Source: Methanosarcinaceae archaeon (GTDB lineage Archaea; Halobacteriota; Methanosarcinia; Methanosarcinales; Methanosarcinaceae). Taken from it: a stretch of DNA of 64,000 nt. The notes under the pieces were generated by a model, which was not told where the DNA came from, made no database searches, and saw only the letters and a program-made list of their open reading frames with translations. Below, one piece after another: positions 53,700 through 63,739 of this stretch (positions are counted from its first letter, which is position 1; each line of letters opens with the position of its first letter). A program made the position numbers and the translations under genes. The stretch lies in contig JAIPUR010000006.1 in assembly GCA_020055655.1 (NCBI GenBank), positions 1 to 64,000 on the forward strand, written 5' to 3'.

Positions 53700-54530
53700 T
53701 TAAATTGAAGCTATTCGGCGAGATCTTCGGCGATAGTATTCAAATATTTCCTCACCCCATGCAATAGATCCCTCATCGTAGCCCACCAGGTCATTTCTGG
53801 GATCATACGTACCATTTGCATAAAATAAGGAAAGAGAAAAGAAATGATCAGTGACAACGAATGCAAGTTTGAGATCATTAATGACATAAAGTTCCGACTT
53901 TGGAGAATCAAGGAAAAATTGTAGCTTTTCCCTGTGTTCAGCTGCAACTTTATAAAATACATTTTCAGTAAGAATCAAAGATGTAGGGACATTATTCTCT
54001 GCAAGGCTCACAAAAAAATCAGGATATGTGGGGATGAAGATGCAAGATAAGCCCTTGATGTAACTGGATTTGGAAACATTTTCCTCGAAAACCTTGTGGG
54101 ATTCATATATATTTTCAACAGCATCCGAAACCAGATCGCAATTTTTTAGTTTAGCAAGGTCTTTCAATAAGTTCGGAGGGATATCACTAACATAATGTTC
54201 CTTCCAGAACGTTTGATTTTTTTCTATGGTTTCCAGGATATCCAGAAGTGGCCTGTAATGATCCAAAATTGCTTTTCCCATAGGAGTAATGTGATACTTT
54301 TTATCATTTTTAGATATCAGATCTGCAGTGAGCATCTCTTTTACACGAGGCGATATCTCTGGTGATGAAACATTAAAATGGTCTCTTATCTCAGAAAGAG
54401 TTTTTGAATCGTTTTCAAGAAGAAAAAGAAGTTCTTTTCTCTTTTCCGAAAAAGCTAATGTGCTCAATAAACCTTTTGATTTCACAGAGTTCACCAAATT
54501 ACTAAATAATATTGATATGTGTAATATCAT
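53700..54530 (-). CDS. Winged-helix FilR1/DUF1724 transcription regulator
   Basis: The protein has 276 residues. The winged helix (LSEIRDHFNVSSPEISPRVKEMLTADLISKNDKKYHITPMGKAIL) is followed by a C-terminal DUF1724/FilR1-type domain (YIKGLSCIFIPTYPDFF, ENVFYKVA). These regulators are numerous in Methanosarcinales and some control methyltransferase genes. It converges on UbiA. The ligand and target are unknown. Confidence 0.85.
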   Translation of the reverse strand: MILHISILFSNLVNSVKSKGLLSTLAFSEKRKELLFLLENDSKTLSEIRDHFNVSSPEISPRVKEMLTADLISKNDKKYHITPMGKAILDHYRPLLDILETIEKNQTFWKEHYVSDIPPNLLKDLAKLKNCDLVSDAVENIYESHKVFEENVSKSSYIKGLSCIFIPTYPDFFVSLAENNVPTSLILTENVFYKVAAEHREKLQFFLDSPKSELYVINDLKLAFVVTDHFFSLSLFYANGTYDPRNDLVGYDEGSIAWGEEIFEYYRRRSRRIASI

Positions 54531-54686
54531 ATAACATTTATTATCAATTATGATTAAGCCAATAGTACTAATAAGTATTTTCAGACTGAAAAAATAAGAA
54601 CCTGTTATAAAGATAGGAATGGTCTTATATGCAAATTAAAGCATGCTAATTTAAAAAAGTAAAAATTAAAAGAGGAACAATTAACT

Positions 54687-56303
54687 TCAGTGTAAGAAGT
54701 GCCTCATTCCAGTAAATACTAAAGACACACCAAGTTTATCTGCAGTAGCTATTACTTCATCATCTCTGATGGAGCCACCTGGTGAAAGAATATATTTAAT
54801 GCCACTTTCATTTGCGTAAATGACACTGTCATCGAACGGGAAGAAAGCATCAGAAGCCATGACACATTTTGAAAATACATCCTGACAATATTCATCAAAG
54901 GACATATCCGGTTTTTCACGGTCATATACTACCTGAAGGTTCTCACGAGCTTTTGTTACTGCAAGTTTTCTTATGGAATCCACCCTGTTAGGTTGGCCAG
55001 CGCCCATTGCAAGCATCATGTAGCAACCCTCTTCATACTCATAAGCAAGAGTTACAGCGTTGGATTTTACACACTTGCAGGCATGAAGGCTGAATTCTGA
55101 AAGTGAGCGCAGCTCTTCAGGGTATGGAGTCTCTGATACACATTCCCACTTATCATAGATACCTACATTTCTGGACTGTTTCAAGATTCCACCTACAATA
55201 TATTTGTAAGTGTCTTTTGCAATAAATGCTTCATTGAATTCTGGAAGCTCAAGCAGACGCAGATTTGAACTCTTATTCTTCAAATATTCAAGAGCATCGT
55301 GTTCAAAACCAGGTGCTAGTATAATCTCTACAAATTTACCACTCAAAAATTCTGCTGCCTTAAGATCAAAAACAGTGTTACTGCAGATGATACTTCCATA
55401 CGCAGAAATTGGGTCGCCATCCCATGCTGTTGAAAGAGCCTTTTTTAAAGTGTTGCCTGTTGCAAAGCCACATGGATTATTATGCTTTACGACAACAACA
55501 GCAGGTTTTTCATGGCTTAGTTCCTTAACCGTCTGAAGGGCATTGTCAGCGTCAATATAATTATTATAGGAGAAGTCTTTTCCATGCAACTGCTTTGCAT
55601 TTGCAAGTGATGGGCCCGTTACATTGTTATCTTTATAGAATTTCGCTTCTTGATGCCAGTTCTCGCCATATCTGAGAGTTACACCTTCATTGAAGCTGGT
55701 TCTGAGTATATCTTCCTCAAGCAACTCTTTGCTGAGGTATGTATCAATGGTTGCATCGTAGTTAGCTGTGTGTCTGAATGCTTTTACAGCGAGCTCTTCC
55801 CGTGTTTTCTGGGAAACTACACCACTTGAACGGATCTCTTTGAGAACATGTCCATAATCCTCATGGTTACATATTACTGTAACTGAACGATAATTCTTAG
55901 CAGCTGAGCGAAGCATGGAAGGACCACCAATATCGATATTCTCAATAGCTTCTTCAAGCATTACCCCTTCTTTTGATACTGTGATCTCAAAAGGATAAAG
56001 GTTCACTGCCACCAGATCAATAAGTTCTACTTCTTCTCTTTCAGCTTGTCCCAGATGGTCATGATTCTCCCTGAGACACAGAATACCTCCGTGTATACGA
56101 GGATGCAGTGTCTTTACTCTTCCATCCATCATTTCAGGAAAACCGGTAACATCCGATACATCCATTACCTCTATACCGGCATCACGCAGAATACGAGCAG
56201 TGCCACCTGTTGAAATGATCTGGACATCGAGTTTTTCAAGTCCACGCGCAAAATCTACAATTCCAGTCTTATCAGAAACACTTAGCAATGCCCTTTTTAC
56301 CAA
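54687..56303 (-). CDS. purH: Bifunctional AICAR transformylase/IMP cyclohydrolase
   Basis: The protein has 538 residues and catalyses the last two steps of IMP synthesis. The N-terminal IMPCH part (RALLSVSDKTGIVDFARGL, GRVKTLHPRIHGGIL) and C-terminal AICARFT part (YGENWHQEAKFY, VVVKHNNPCGFATG, SDAFFPFDDSV) are complete. The gene is leftward and single. It uses the AICAR produced by HisF. Confidence 0.95.
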   Translation of the reverse strand: MVKRALLSVSDKTGIVDFARGLEKLDVQIISTGGTARILRDAGIEVMDVSDVTGFPEMMDGRVKTLHPRIHGGILCLRENHDHLGQAEREEVELIDLVAVNLYPFEITVSKEGVMLEEAIENIDIGGPSMLRSAAKNYRSVTVICNHEDYGHVLKEIRSSGVVSQKTREELAVKAFRHTANYDATIDTYLSKELLEEDILRTSFNEGVTLRYGENWHQEAKFYKDNNVTGPSLANAKQLHGKDFSYNNYIDADNALQTVKELSHEKPAVVVVKHNNPCGFATGNTLKKALSTAWDGDPISAYGSIICSNTVFDLKAAEFLSGKFVEIILAPGFEHDALEYLKNKSSNLRLLELPEFNEAFIAKDTYKYIVGGILKQSRNVGIYDKWECVSETPYPEELRSLSEFSLHACKCVKSNAVTLAYEYEEGCYMMLAMGAGQPNRVDSIRKLAVTKARENLQVVYDREKPDMSFDEYCQDVFSKCVMASDAFFPFDDSVIYANESGIKYILSPGGSIRDDEVIATADKLGVSLVFTGMRHFLH

Positions 56304-56423
56304 AAAATCACCGTATTAGGTTAGCACGTATCGTGTATAAATGTTCTGGTCTGAACAGAAAAAGCGAGAAGAAGAGAGAATCAGAAAGGAAACTATCCCT
56401 CTGTTCTCAAAAACGCCCTGGGA

Positions 56424-58328
56424 CTAATCGTTGAACTTTACAACAGGGCAAACATCAATGCAAAGTCCACAGTGTGTACACTTCTTACCGATTATTGCGA
56501 CACCCTTTTTGAGCTTTATTTGTCTGTTGGGACATTTCCCGACACATACTCCGCAGCCACTGCAGAGCATAGCCCTACGAATTGAACCTTCAACATTGTT
56601 CATAAGAATACGTGCTTTTTTATCAGTATCACTGCGCGTGGTAACAGTCCCGGATGCAAAGACCTGGACCCTATCCTCACCATGGAGCATAGATGCCACA
56701 CCTTCCATGTACATGGCCCTTGAAACGGCCTCAAGCATGGATGTGTATTCCAGCTTTTCAAGATCAATAGCAGTGTGAAATGCTCCTTCTGCAGAAATAC
56801 CTCCCTGTTTACATGGGCGGTACCCAGAAGTCACCGTGAATTCCAAACTGCCTGAAATATCACTTTTAGGGACCAAGTTTATCTCTTTTTTCTTTGCGAT
56901 CTCCCTTAGCTGGGGAGGAAGAGTTTTCCAGCGCCAGAAACCATGACTTACCCATTCTTCTGATAAACCCATTTTCTCAGCGTAAGATAACAGGTAATCA
57001 TTGAGACGCTTTTCCAATTCCGGATGAGTTGCTTTTAACCTCACAAAATCAGACATTGAGCCTGAAGGACAGAGCCAGCAACCAATACGATCAAACCCTG
57101 CTTCATACATGGGATTATACGGAAGTTTATACTTGAAAATGTAAAGCCAAACATGCATGGCAGTCCAGTGCTGTATCGGGGCTGCTGCTACCTGATTGGC
57201 AACCCATGGGTTTTTCCATATAGTCTCGCTTTTAGCGCGTGCCCCGGATTCATATTTTCTCTGGCCAATAAATGTGAGACAGCCATTTTCATAATTATCA
57301 TTGATGATCTGCGTTATGGGACCTAATTTACATACTTTGCAACACCAGCGAACCTCCACACTTGGCGGACCGAAATTCTCAACGGAATCCCAAAAAGCAT
57401 CTCCTGACTCTATGGAATGCAAGGGTTTACCGTACAGTTCAGCAATTTCAGAGACATTATCCACAGTTTCCGGGAACTCGATCCCAGTGTCTGCAAATAA
57501 GAGTTCATAATCATCCACACACTCACTGACAAGATGTAAAAGAGCAAGACTATCCTTGCCACCAGAATAAGAAACAGTTACAGGACGATTTACGGAGGGG
57601 ATGACATTATTAATAAACTCGTGGGATTTACGTACAAATTTATCCATATATGCTGAATTAGCTTTAACGGCATCGTCCCATGTTTGTCCATCTGCGGGAA
57701 CAGTGATATCTTCAGGAACCCCTTTTAACCTTACTTTTACCCCAACGCCCTTGACCTTTTCAAGCATCTTGGCACCAGTCATGCGTGCTCTACCTGCTGC
57801 AAGCACTTTACCATCATAGGTAAGCACTACAACTTCATCCGTTTCCTGAATTTCAGGGTCGGCATCAGCTATACCGGGAGCAAGCACACTGGAGCCTGAA
57901 AGAATGAATTTTTCAGCACCTTCATCGATACGAACCCAGCTTTTAAGCTCCGATTTTTCCTTATTTTCAAAAATGCGACGGGCACCACCAAGTCTCAATA
58001 ATAGAGTCCATCGCAAGTGTTCTAATTCATAGCGAATAGTTCCTATAACTTCACCATCTACCACAACTTCTTCCATACGATCGTCATATGGGGACTTGTT
58101 CAGAACTACAAGACGTTCTCCAGCTATGAGAGGAGAGCCGAACTGTTCTTCAGAAAGGCTGTTTATCAAGTCTATTTCGTACTGGAATGCCGGACGGATA
58201 TCGCCAGGTGGCGTAACTGCAACATGCTTTGTCCGCTCCCCACACGCACATTCCTTTCCAAGCACTGGCAGGTTACATGAAAGACACCAGTGGAGGAACA
58301 ATTCACCAAGATACAGAGGTTTTGACAT
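56424..58328 (-). CDS. PUA-PAPS-reductase-like protein with zinc ribbon and ferredoxin domain
   Basis: The protein has 634 residues. It has an N-terminal zinc ribbon (CLSC...CAC), a PUA-like RNA-binding domain (VLAPGIADADPEIQETDEVVVL), and a PP-loop PAPS-reductase domain (SYSGGKDSLALLHL). Two cysteine groups (CCKVC and CWLC) follow, then a C-terminal 2x4Fe-4S ferredoxin (CSGCGVCVGKCP; CTHCGLCIDVCP). PUA suggests RNA as substrate, and the PP loop suggests adenylation followed by sulfur transfer or reduction. The ATG follows GAGGATG by 6 bases. The Cas4-like gene lies 58 bases upstream on the same strand. The reaction is unknown. Confidence 0.82.
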   Translation of the reverse strand: MSKPLYLGELFLHWCLSCNLPVLGKECACGERTKHVAVTPPGDIRPAFQYEIDLINSLSEEQFGSPLIAGERLVVLNKSPYDDRMEEVVVDGEVIGTIRYELEHLRWTLLLRLGGARRIFENKEKSELKSWVRIDEGAEKFILSGSSVLAPGIADADPEIQETDEVVVLTYDGKVLAAGRARMTGAKMLEKVKGVGVKVRLKGVPEDITVPADGQTWDDAVKANSAYMDKFVRKSHEFINNVIPSVNRPVTVSYSGGKDSLALLHLVSECVDDYELLFADTGIEFPETVDNVSEIAELYGKPLHSIESGDAFWDSVENFGPPSVEVRWCCKVCKLGPITQIINDNYENGCLTFIGQRKYESGARAKSETIWKNPWVANQVAAAPIQHWTAMHVWLYIFKYKLPYNPMYEAGFDRIGCWLCPSGSMSDFVRLKATHPELEKRLNDYLLSYAEKMGLSEEWVSHGFWRWKTLPPQLREIAKKKEINLVPKSDISGSLEFTVTSGYRPCKQGGISAEGAFHTAIDLEKLEYTSMLEAVSRAMYMEGVASMLHGEDRVQVFASGTVTTRSDTDKKARILMNNVEGSIRRAMLCSGCGVCVGKCPNRQIKLKKGVAIIGKKCTHCGLCIDVCPVVKFND

Positions 58329-58386
58329 TATGCATCCTCAAGGGTTAATGATTAAAAAGTTTTTGGCATGGCTAAGAATGAGGATA

Positions 58387-59229
58387 TTAAAAAAACTTAG
58401 AAGCCAGAGAGGTCTTGACATTGCAGCTTGTGCTATATGCACAATTATGACACAATGGACCTGTTTTTTTGTCGGGCAAAGAACCTTCTTTTACTTTTTT
58501 GATCCTGCCAAGAATTTTCAAAACCTGCCTGCGGTCGTTCGAACGGATGGATATAAGCCTTATTTCAGCATGTATTGCATAGAATACAATACCAGATGAT
58601 ACATGATTTGAATGGGTCTCCCCCATGAGCATGGAAAGAGCAGCCAGATGTAGCCTGTCATTGGACCACACGCCGATTTCAGGGTATTTTCCGGTTTTAA
58701 TTATAATTGGCATCTTTACCCCATCCTGATTGAGAACAAGGTGGGGAATACCACTAAGACTCAGTTTCTCAGAGTGATAAACTGAAGGAAGATCTGCTTC
58801 CTTTAATTGGGATAAGAGTGAGGTATTGTTTTTATCCAGGGAAAATGAACGCAGGTTATTTCTCATGGCACTAATATAGGAGCTTATCTGTGCTACTGCC
58901 TCAGATATTATAGTAGGATCCACACCCTCCAGCTCGGAGGAATATATCAGAGGAAGCTCTTCACTCGCCTGGGAAAGCGTGGCTTCAAGGTAGGGTATTG
59001 TGGCATCGTCTTTTGACGAACAGTTTTGTAATAGTTCAGGCAGGTTCATACCCAGCTCTTTTAAAAGCAGATGCTCTATATATGCAATACTGATATCTGA
59101 ATATGGTTCATGTCCACGGCATGTATAATACAGTTTCCTGGGACACAATAAATATGTCACCAATTCGGAAACATTTACACCTATTTTATTGCCTTTGAGA
59201 AACATATTTTTATAGTTGATATAGAACAT
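58387..59229 (-). CDS. Cas4/RecB-like iron-sulfur protein with degenerate nuclease site
   Basis: The protein has 280 residues. The N-terminal Cys in LLCPRKLYYTC and the C-terminal CHNCAYSTSC match the four cluster cysteines of Cas4/AddB-type nucleases. The PD-(D/E)XK core is recognisable (GIPHLVLNQDGVKMPIIIKTGKYPEIGVW, then ND and HLAAL), but the catalytic Asp has become His and the Glu of E-x-K has become Ile; only the Lys remains. It is therefore probably not a nuclease but an iron-sulfur DNA- or RNA-binding scaffold. No cas genes or repeats are near. Start ATG is 59229 or 59205, without a ribosome site. Confidence 0.68.
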   Translation of the reverse strand: MFYINYKNMFLKGNKIGVNVSELVTYLLCPRKLYYTCRGHEPYSDISIAYIEHLLLKELGMNLPELLQNCSSKDDATIPYLEATLSQASEELPLIYSSELEGVDPTIISEAVAQISSYISAMRNNLRSFSLDKNNTSLLSQLKEADLPSVYHSEKLSLSGIPHLVLNQDGVKMPIIIKTGKYPEIGVWSNDRLHLAALSMLMGETHSNHVSSGIVFYAIHAEIRLISIRSNDRRQVLKILGRIKKVKEGSLPDKKTGPLCHNCAYSTSCNVKTSLASKFF

Positions 59230-59274
59230 AATATAAATAAACAGATGATTTATGATTTATGCAAAAATTAGAGT

Positions 59275-59313
59275 ATCGTCAATTAACGATGCCGTATTCG
59301 TTAAATATATATG
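59275..59313 (+). promoter_or_regulatory. Palindromic operator and TATA box upstream of the mevalonate-entry regulator
   Basis: ATCGTCAATTAACGAT (59275-59290) is a 16-base near-perfect palindrome (14 of 16 positions). A similar TCGTTAA (59299-59305) runs into TTAAATATATATG, a probable TATA box. It lies between the Cas4-like gene and the HTH gene and may bind that regulator. Confidence 0.45.
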
Positions 59314-59339
59314 TGAATCTATCCTTAGGAATGTAAAGC

Positions 59340-60080
59340 ATGAATGAAGACGAGTCGCATACAATGATTCGCAGGCGTCTTGCGGAAAAGATGGCAGGCG
59401 AGATAACCCTGTCCGAAAAGCCTGGAGAAGCATTGAAGAAATGGCGATTGAACTTCGAGATTGCCCAAACTGACCTATCCGGTTACCTGAGCGTGTCACC
59501 CTCCGTTATAAGTGATTACGAAAGTGGGAGACGAAAATCTCCCGGAACGCTCATTGTAAGCAGGATAGTAGAAGCCCTTCTTGAGATAGATACTCAAAAA
59601 GGTGGACAAAAAATTCATGCTTATGAGGGGATGATTTTCACTGAGAAAAAATCTAAAGCCATTTACGCTACCTATGAATACACATTTCCAATGCAGGTTG
59701 CAAAGCTTGCAAGCCTGATAGAAGGAGATGTGGTCAACAAAGGTGTTGAGAAACCACTATATGGATTCACAGTTGTCGATAGTAAGAAAGCGATCCTTGA
59801 GCTTTCATCCCATGAGTTCCAGAAACTCTACGGCTGGAGCACGGAACGCGCACTGGTATTTACTAAAGTAAGTACAGGCAAATCGCCATTAGTGGCCATA
59901 AGGGTGACAAATCTCAAACCGGGGGCAATTGTGATACATGGATTACACGGAAGCGAAGTTGACCTCATGGCAAAGAAAATGGCTGAAATTGATCGAATTC
60001 CCCTCATTGCAACAACAATGGAAATTGAGAAATTGGTAGAAGTGCTGAAAAAATATAGCGAATACCACATTATGGAATAG
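59340..60080 (+). CDS. XRE-type HTH regulator of the HMG-CoA synthase operon
   Basis: The protein has 246 residues. The N-terminal helix-turn-helix ([26 protein letters not shown]) is followed by an alpha/beta domain ([43 protein letters not shown]) of unknown ligand. It lies just upstream of HMG-CoA synthase on the same strand, with 29 bases between. It probably controls the isoprenoid entry operon (inference from neighbourhood), perhaps sensing an intermediate. Confidence 0.82.
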   Translation: MNEDESHTMIRRRLAEKMAGEITLSEKPGEALKKWRLNFEIAQTDLSGYLSVSPSVISDYESGRRKSPGTLIVSRIVEALLEIDTQKGGQKIHAYEGMIFTEKKSKAIYATYEYTFPMQVAKLASLIEGDVVNKGVEKPLYGFTVVDSKKAILELSSHEFQKLYGWSTERALVFTKVSTGKSPLVAIRVTNLKPGAIVIHGLHGSEVDLMAKKMAEIDRIPLIATTMEIEKLVEVLKKYSEYHIME

Positions 60081-60109
60081 TTTTCAAGATCAACTCAAAA
60101 GGTGTAAAG

Positions 60110-61159
60110 ATGACTGTAGGGATTGTCTCATATGGTGCCTATATCCCCCGATATAGGATCAAAATAGAAGATATAGCTCGCGTATGGGGAGACGATGCGG
60201 ATATATTAAAAGCAGGTTTAATGGTTAATGAAAAATCAGTACCTGACGTTGACGAAGATGCTGCGACCATTGCTGTGGAAGCGGCCAGGTCAGCAGTTAG
60301 CAGAAGTAACCTGGATGCACAAAGAATTGGAGCGGTATATACCGGTTCAGAAAGTCATCCATATGCTGTTAAGCCTACAAGTACAATAGTTGCTGAGGCT
60401 GTAGGTGCTACACCTGTAATGACAGCTGCTGACTTTGAATTTGCATGTAAGGCAGGTACAGCAGCCATTCAGACATGTATGGGAATGGTGTCTTCAGGAA
60501 TGATAGACCTTGGTCTTGCAATTGGTGCAGATGTTGCACAAGGTGCACCAGGAGATGCTCTTGAGTATACTGCTGCCGCTGGCGGTGCTGCATACGTTAT
60601 CGGAAACAAGGAATCAGAACTTGCGGCAATTATAGAAGATACTTATTCATTTACTACAGATACTCCTGATTTCTGGAGACGTGAAGGAATGCCATATCCG
60701 GAGCATGGCGGACGTTTCACAGGTGAGCCAGGATACTTCAAACATGTGATCGGTGCATCCGAGGGACTTATGTCAAAACTTGACACAAAGCCTGAAGATT
60801 ACGACTACGCTGTTTTCCACCAGCCAAATGGAAAGTTCCCAAGCCGTGCAGCTTCAATGCTTGGATTTAGCAAGGAGCAGATAAAGCCAGGACTTGTAGT
60901 TACAAGACTTGGTAACACATATTCAGGATCTTGCATGATGGGAATCGCAGCAACTCTCGATCAGGCAGAACCTGGAGACCGCATCTTTGCAACTGCATTT
61001 GGTTCAGGTGCCGGTGGAGATTCATTCAGTATAACTGTTACCGATAAGATAGAAGAGATCCGTAACAATACAACTACTGTTGAAGAGTTACTTGCAGACC
61101 CGATCTATGCGGACTATGCAATGTATGCCAAACATAAGGGTAAGATAAGGATCGCATGA
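60110..61159 (+). CDS. Hydroxymethylglutaryl-CoA synthase
   Basis: The protein has 349 residues. It condenses acetyl-CoA with acetoacetyl-CoA in the mevalonate route to archaeal lipids. The active Cys113 lies in [13 protein letters not shown]; other catalytic regions are [16 protein letters not shown] and [14 protein letters not shown] site AGGTGTAAAG precedes the ATG. It is followed immediately by thiolase and DUF35 genes, whose products form a known channelling complex in methanogens. Confidence 0.95.
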   Translation: MTVGIVSYGAYIPRYRIKIEDIARVWGDDADILKAGLMVNEKSVPDVDEDAATIAVEAARSAVSRSNLDAQRIGAVYTGSESHPYAVKPTSTIVAEAVGATPVMTAADFEFACKAGTAAIQTCMGMVSSGMIDLGLAIGADVAQGAPGDALEYTAAAGGAAYVIGNKESELAAIIEDTYSFTTDTPDFWRREGMPYPEHGGRFTGEPGYFKHVIGASEGLMSKLDTKPEDYDYAVFHQPNGKFPSRAASMLGFSKEQIKPGLVVTRLGNTYSGSCMMGIAATLDQAEPGDRIFATAFGSGAGGDSFSITVTDKIEEIRNNTTTVEELLADPIYADYAMYAKHKGKIRIA

Positions 61160-61169
61160 GGTGTTGAAG

Positions 61170-62342
61170 ATGAGAGATGTAGCAATAATTGGTGTAAAGA
61201 ACACAAATTATGGAGAACACTGGGGCCGCGATTTAAGAGACATAGTTGTTGAAGCAGGTGTCGGTGCCGTTGAAGATGCCGGTGTTGCCGGTGAAAAGAT
61301 AGATTCCATGTTCGTTGGGAACATGAGTGGAGGTCAGTTTGTTGAGCAGGAGCACATTGGTGCGCTCATAGCTGATTACGCAGGTCTTGCAAAGAACCTT
61401 CACGTACCTTCGACTCGTGTGGAGGCAGCATGTGCTTCAGGCGGTCTTGCATTAAGACAGGCTATCTACGCAGTAGCATCCGGAATTGATGATATATCAA
61501 TTGCAGCAGGTGCTGAGAAGATGACCGATGTGCCAGCCCCGAAAGCATCATCCGCCCTTGCAGCAGCAGCTGACAGGGAATGGGAAGGTATCATGGGAGC
61601 AACATTCCCGGGCCTCTATGCAATGATAGCAAAACTTCACATGACAAAATACGGCACAACAAGTGAACAGCTTGCCCAGGTCGCTGTGAAGAACCACTTG
61701 AACGGACAGCACAACCCTATTGCACAGTATAGAAAATCAATTAGCGTGGATTCAGTACTGAAATCAATTATGGTTGCTGACCCATTACACATTTTCGATT
61801 GTTCACCAATTACAGACGGTGCATCCGCTGTTATCGTAGCACCTGCCGAAATTGCCCATGAGTTCACTGACACACCTATCTATGTGAAGGCAACAGCTCA
61901 GGCAAGCGATACCATTGCACTGCATGACAGACGTGATATAACCACCCTTGATGCAAGCGTGGCTGCTGGAAAGCGTGCTTATGAGATGGCAAAGATGACA
62001 ACCAGCGATATTGATATGGTCGAAGTCCATGACTGTTTCACCATTGCAGAAATTTGTGCTATTGAAGATCTTGGCTTTGCTAAGAAGGGAGAAGGCGGAA
62101 TAGTCACAGAAAATGGTGAAACTGCAATTGGAGGAAGAATACCAGTGAATACTTCCGGCGGACTCAAATCATGCGGTCACCCGGTTGGTGCTACAGGTGT
62201 TAAGCAGGCTGTTGAGATAGTAGAACAGCTTCGTGGAGAAGCAGGCAAGCGTCAGGTGGACGGAGCAGAGGTTGGAATGACCCACAATGTTGGTGGATCA
62301 GGTGCGACTGCTGTTGTACACATTTTCTCGAGGAACAGGTGA
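61170..62342 (+). CDS. Acetyl-CoA C-acetyltransferase (thiolase)
   Basis: The protein has 390 residues from the ATG at 61170 (GAGGTG upstream). The active Cys88 lies in [12 protein letters not shown], and the later sites are [10 protein letters not shown] and [12 protein letters not shown]. It makes acetoacetyl-CoA, which passes to HMG-CoA synthase. The operon with HMG-CoA synthase and the DUF35 protein matches the structurally described thiolase/HMGCS/DUF35 assembly. Confidence 0.95.
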   Translation: MRDVAIIGVKNTNYGEHWGRDLRDIVVEAGVGAVEDAGVAGEKIDSMFVGNMSGGQFVEQEHIGALIADYAGLAKNLHVPSTRVEAACASGGLALRQAIYAVASGIDDISIAAGAEKMTDVPAPKASSALAAAADREWEGIMGATFPGLYAMIAKLHMTKYGTTSEQLAQVAVKNHLNGQHNPIAQYRKSISVDSVLKSIMVADPLHIFDCSPITDGASAVIVAPAEIAHEFTDTPIYVKATAQASDTIALHDRRDITTLDASVAAGKRAYEMAKMTTSDIDMVEVHDCFTIAEICAIEDLGFAKKGEGGIVTENGETAIGGRIPVNTSGGLKSCGHPVGATGVKQAVEIVEQLRGEAGKRQVDGAEVGMTHNVGGSGATAVVHIFSRNR

Positions 62343-62347
62343 TCATA

Positions 62348-62737
62348 ATGTCAGTACCACGATTTTGGAGACAGCAGGTTGCCAGATATAATCTGGTTGG
62401 TACACACTGCAAAAAGTGCGGAGAATACTTTTATCCACCACGTGATATGTGCCCTGATTGCAGACGTGAAGGTGAAATTGAGGATTTCAAGTTCAAGGGA
62501 ACCGGAGAGATCGTAACATATACAGTCATCCACACCGCTGCTGAAGGATTTGAAGGCCAGACACCTTACGTACTCGGTATTATCAAACTCGATGAAGGAC
62601 CACAACTGACAACCCAGATAATCGGCATAGCCGATGAAATGGAAATTGGAATGAAGGTCAAGCCTGTTTTCAGGAAACTGGGAGAGGACGGCGAGAGCGG
62701 TATGATATACTACGGTACTAAATTCGTTCCTGCATAA
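62348..62737 (+). CDS. DUF35 OB-fold zinc-ribbon scaffold protein
   Basis: The protein has 129 residues. The zinc ribbon CKKC...CPDC near residues 21-40 is followed by an OB fold (FKGTGEIVTYTVIHTAAEGFEGQTPYVLG). The ATG at 62348 follows AGGTGATC. In methanogens, such a protein bridges thiolase and HMG-CoA synthase. It shares a base with the start of the next gene (TAATG). Confidence 0.92.
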   Translation: MSVPRFWRQQVARYNLVGTHCKKCGEYFYPPRDMCPDCRREGEIEDFKFKGTGEIVTYTVIHTAAEGFEGQTPYVLGIIKLDEGPQLTTQIIGIADEMEIGMKVKPVFRKLGEDGESGMIYYGTKFVPA

Positions 62738-63258
62738 TGATAGAAATAGAGATCAAAGCCCGTGCCAGTCACCAGCGTCTGAAGAAGATGCTCTCTGACA
62801 TGGGTGCTACTTTTTTTGCTGTCGAGAACCACAGCGACACCTATTACAACGCCCCCCACAGGGATTTTGCACAAACAGATGAAGCCCTGAGGATACGTTC
62901 CGTCAATGGCCACTCAGTACTAACCTACAAAGGCCAGAAACTCGACACGATCTCCAAGACCCGTGAAGAATTCGAGACCGAGGTCGATGGAGAAAATACA
63001 CGCCAGATCCTTCTCGCACTTGGATTTGTAGCATCCGGCAATGTCTCCAAAAAGCGAGAGATATTCAAACACAATGATATCACAATCGTACTCGATACCG
63101 TTGAAGGACTCGGCGAATTTATGGAAGTGGAAATTGTCACTGAATCAGATAATGATGCAGCGAAAGAGAAATTATTTGCTTTTTTGGAAGAATTGGGGAT
63201 CAAGCAAGAGGATACGATTCGGACATCGTATCTTGAGATGATTTTGAAAAAGCAGTGA
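62737..63258 (+). CDS. CYTH-domain (CyaB-like) triphosphate tunnel protein
   Basis: The protein has 173 residues. The N-terminal IEIEIKAR is the ExExK signature of CYTH proteins. Other charged strands follow (ALRIRSV, VLTYKGQK, TREEFETEV, FMEVEIV). Members act as triphosphatases or class IV adenylate cyclases. It is coupled to the mevalonate-entry operon by a one-base overlap, which is unexpected for this enzyme. Its codons end in C more often than in its neighbours. Confidence 0.88.
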   Translation: MIEIEIKARASHQRLKKMLSDMGATFFAVENHSDTYYNAPHRDFAQTDEALRIRSVNGHSVLTYKGQKLDTISKTREEFETEVDGENTRQILLALGFVASGNVSKKREIFKHNDITIVLDTVEGLGEFMEVEIVTESDNDAAKEKLFAFLEELGIKQEDTIRTSYLEMILKKQ

Positions 63259-63401
63259 TTCAGATTAATTTTTTGATATTTGATTTACTCGCGTTTTTTG
63301 TGAAAACTGCAAGCTATCAAAATTTATATATTGATTATGAATAGATTTCTAAACAAAATTAAATAAAATTAAATAATGTTATTAAACATTAGTTAATAGC
63401 A

Positions 63402-63629
63402 GTGATATCAATAGTATTAAAGACGTTCAATGTGGATGAAGCCACATACAAAAAATTCTCTGCTCTGTGCAAGTCTCATGCAATGAGCATGAGCAAACAG
63501 ATACAGATGTTCATGGAGAGTGTTGTATCTGAAGAGCCAGAAGCAAATAAGGAATATCTGGAGAAACTCGACAATATCAGAAAAGGAAAATTTATTCAGG
63601 TCGCTGATTTTTCTGAACGCTACGGGTAA
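63402..63629 (+). CDS. Small ribbon-helix-helix-like protein
   Basis: The protein has 75 residues, starting GTG. A short beta strand (ISIVLKTFNVDEATY) is followed by helices with the turn AMSMSKQIQMFME, like CopG/RHH DNA-binding antitoxins. No toxin gene follows directly; the next gene is HicB. It may be an orphan antitoxin or a regulator. Confidence 0.5.
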   Translation: MISIVLKTFNVDEATYKKFSALCKSHAMSMSKQIQMFMESVVSEEPEANKEYLEKLDNIRKGKFIQVADFSERYG

Positions 63630-63739
63630 AAACAATGAAATACAGCATTGTTGTATCTGAGAGCTTTTTTATTATTCTCTTTTTGCTAGAACTGTCATAT
63701 TAACAATCCTTATATAAATTCATATTCTAAACTAAATAT

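Noticed and set aside
58387-59229. Interpretation of the Cas4-like gene as part of a CRISPR system
   Set aside because: No repeats, cas1/cas2 or other cas genes are present and the nuclease residues are altered.
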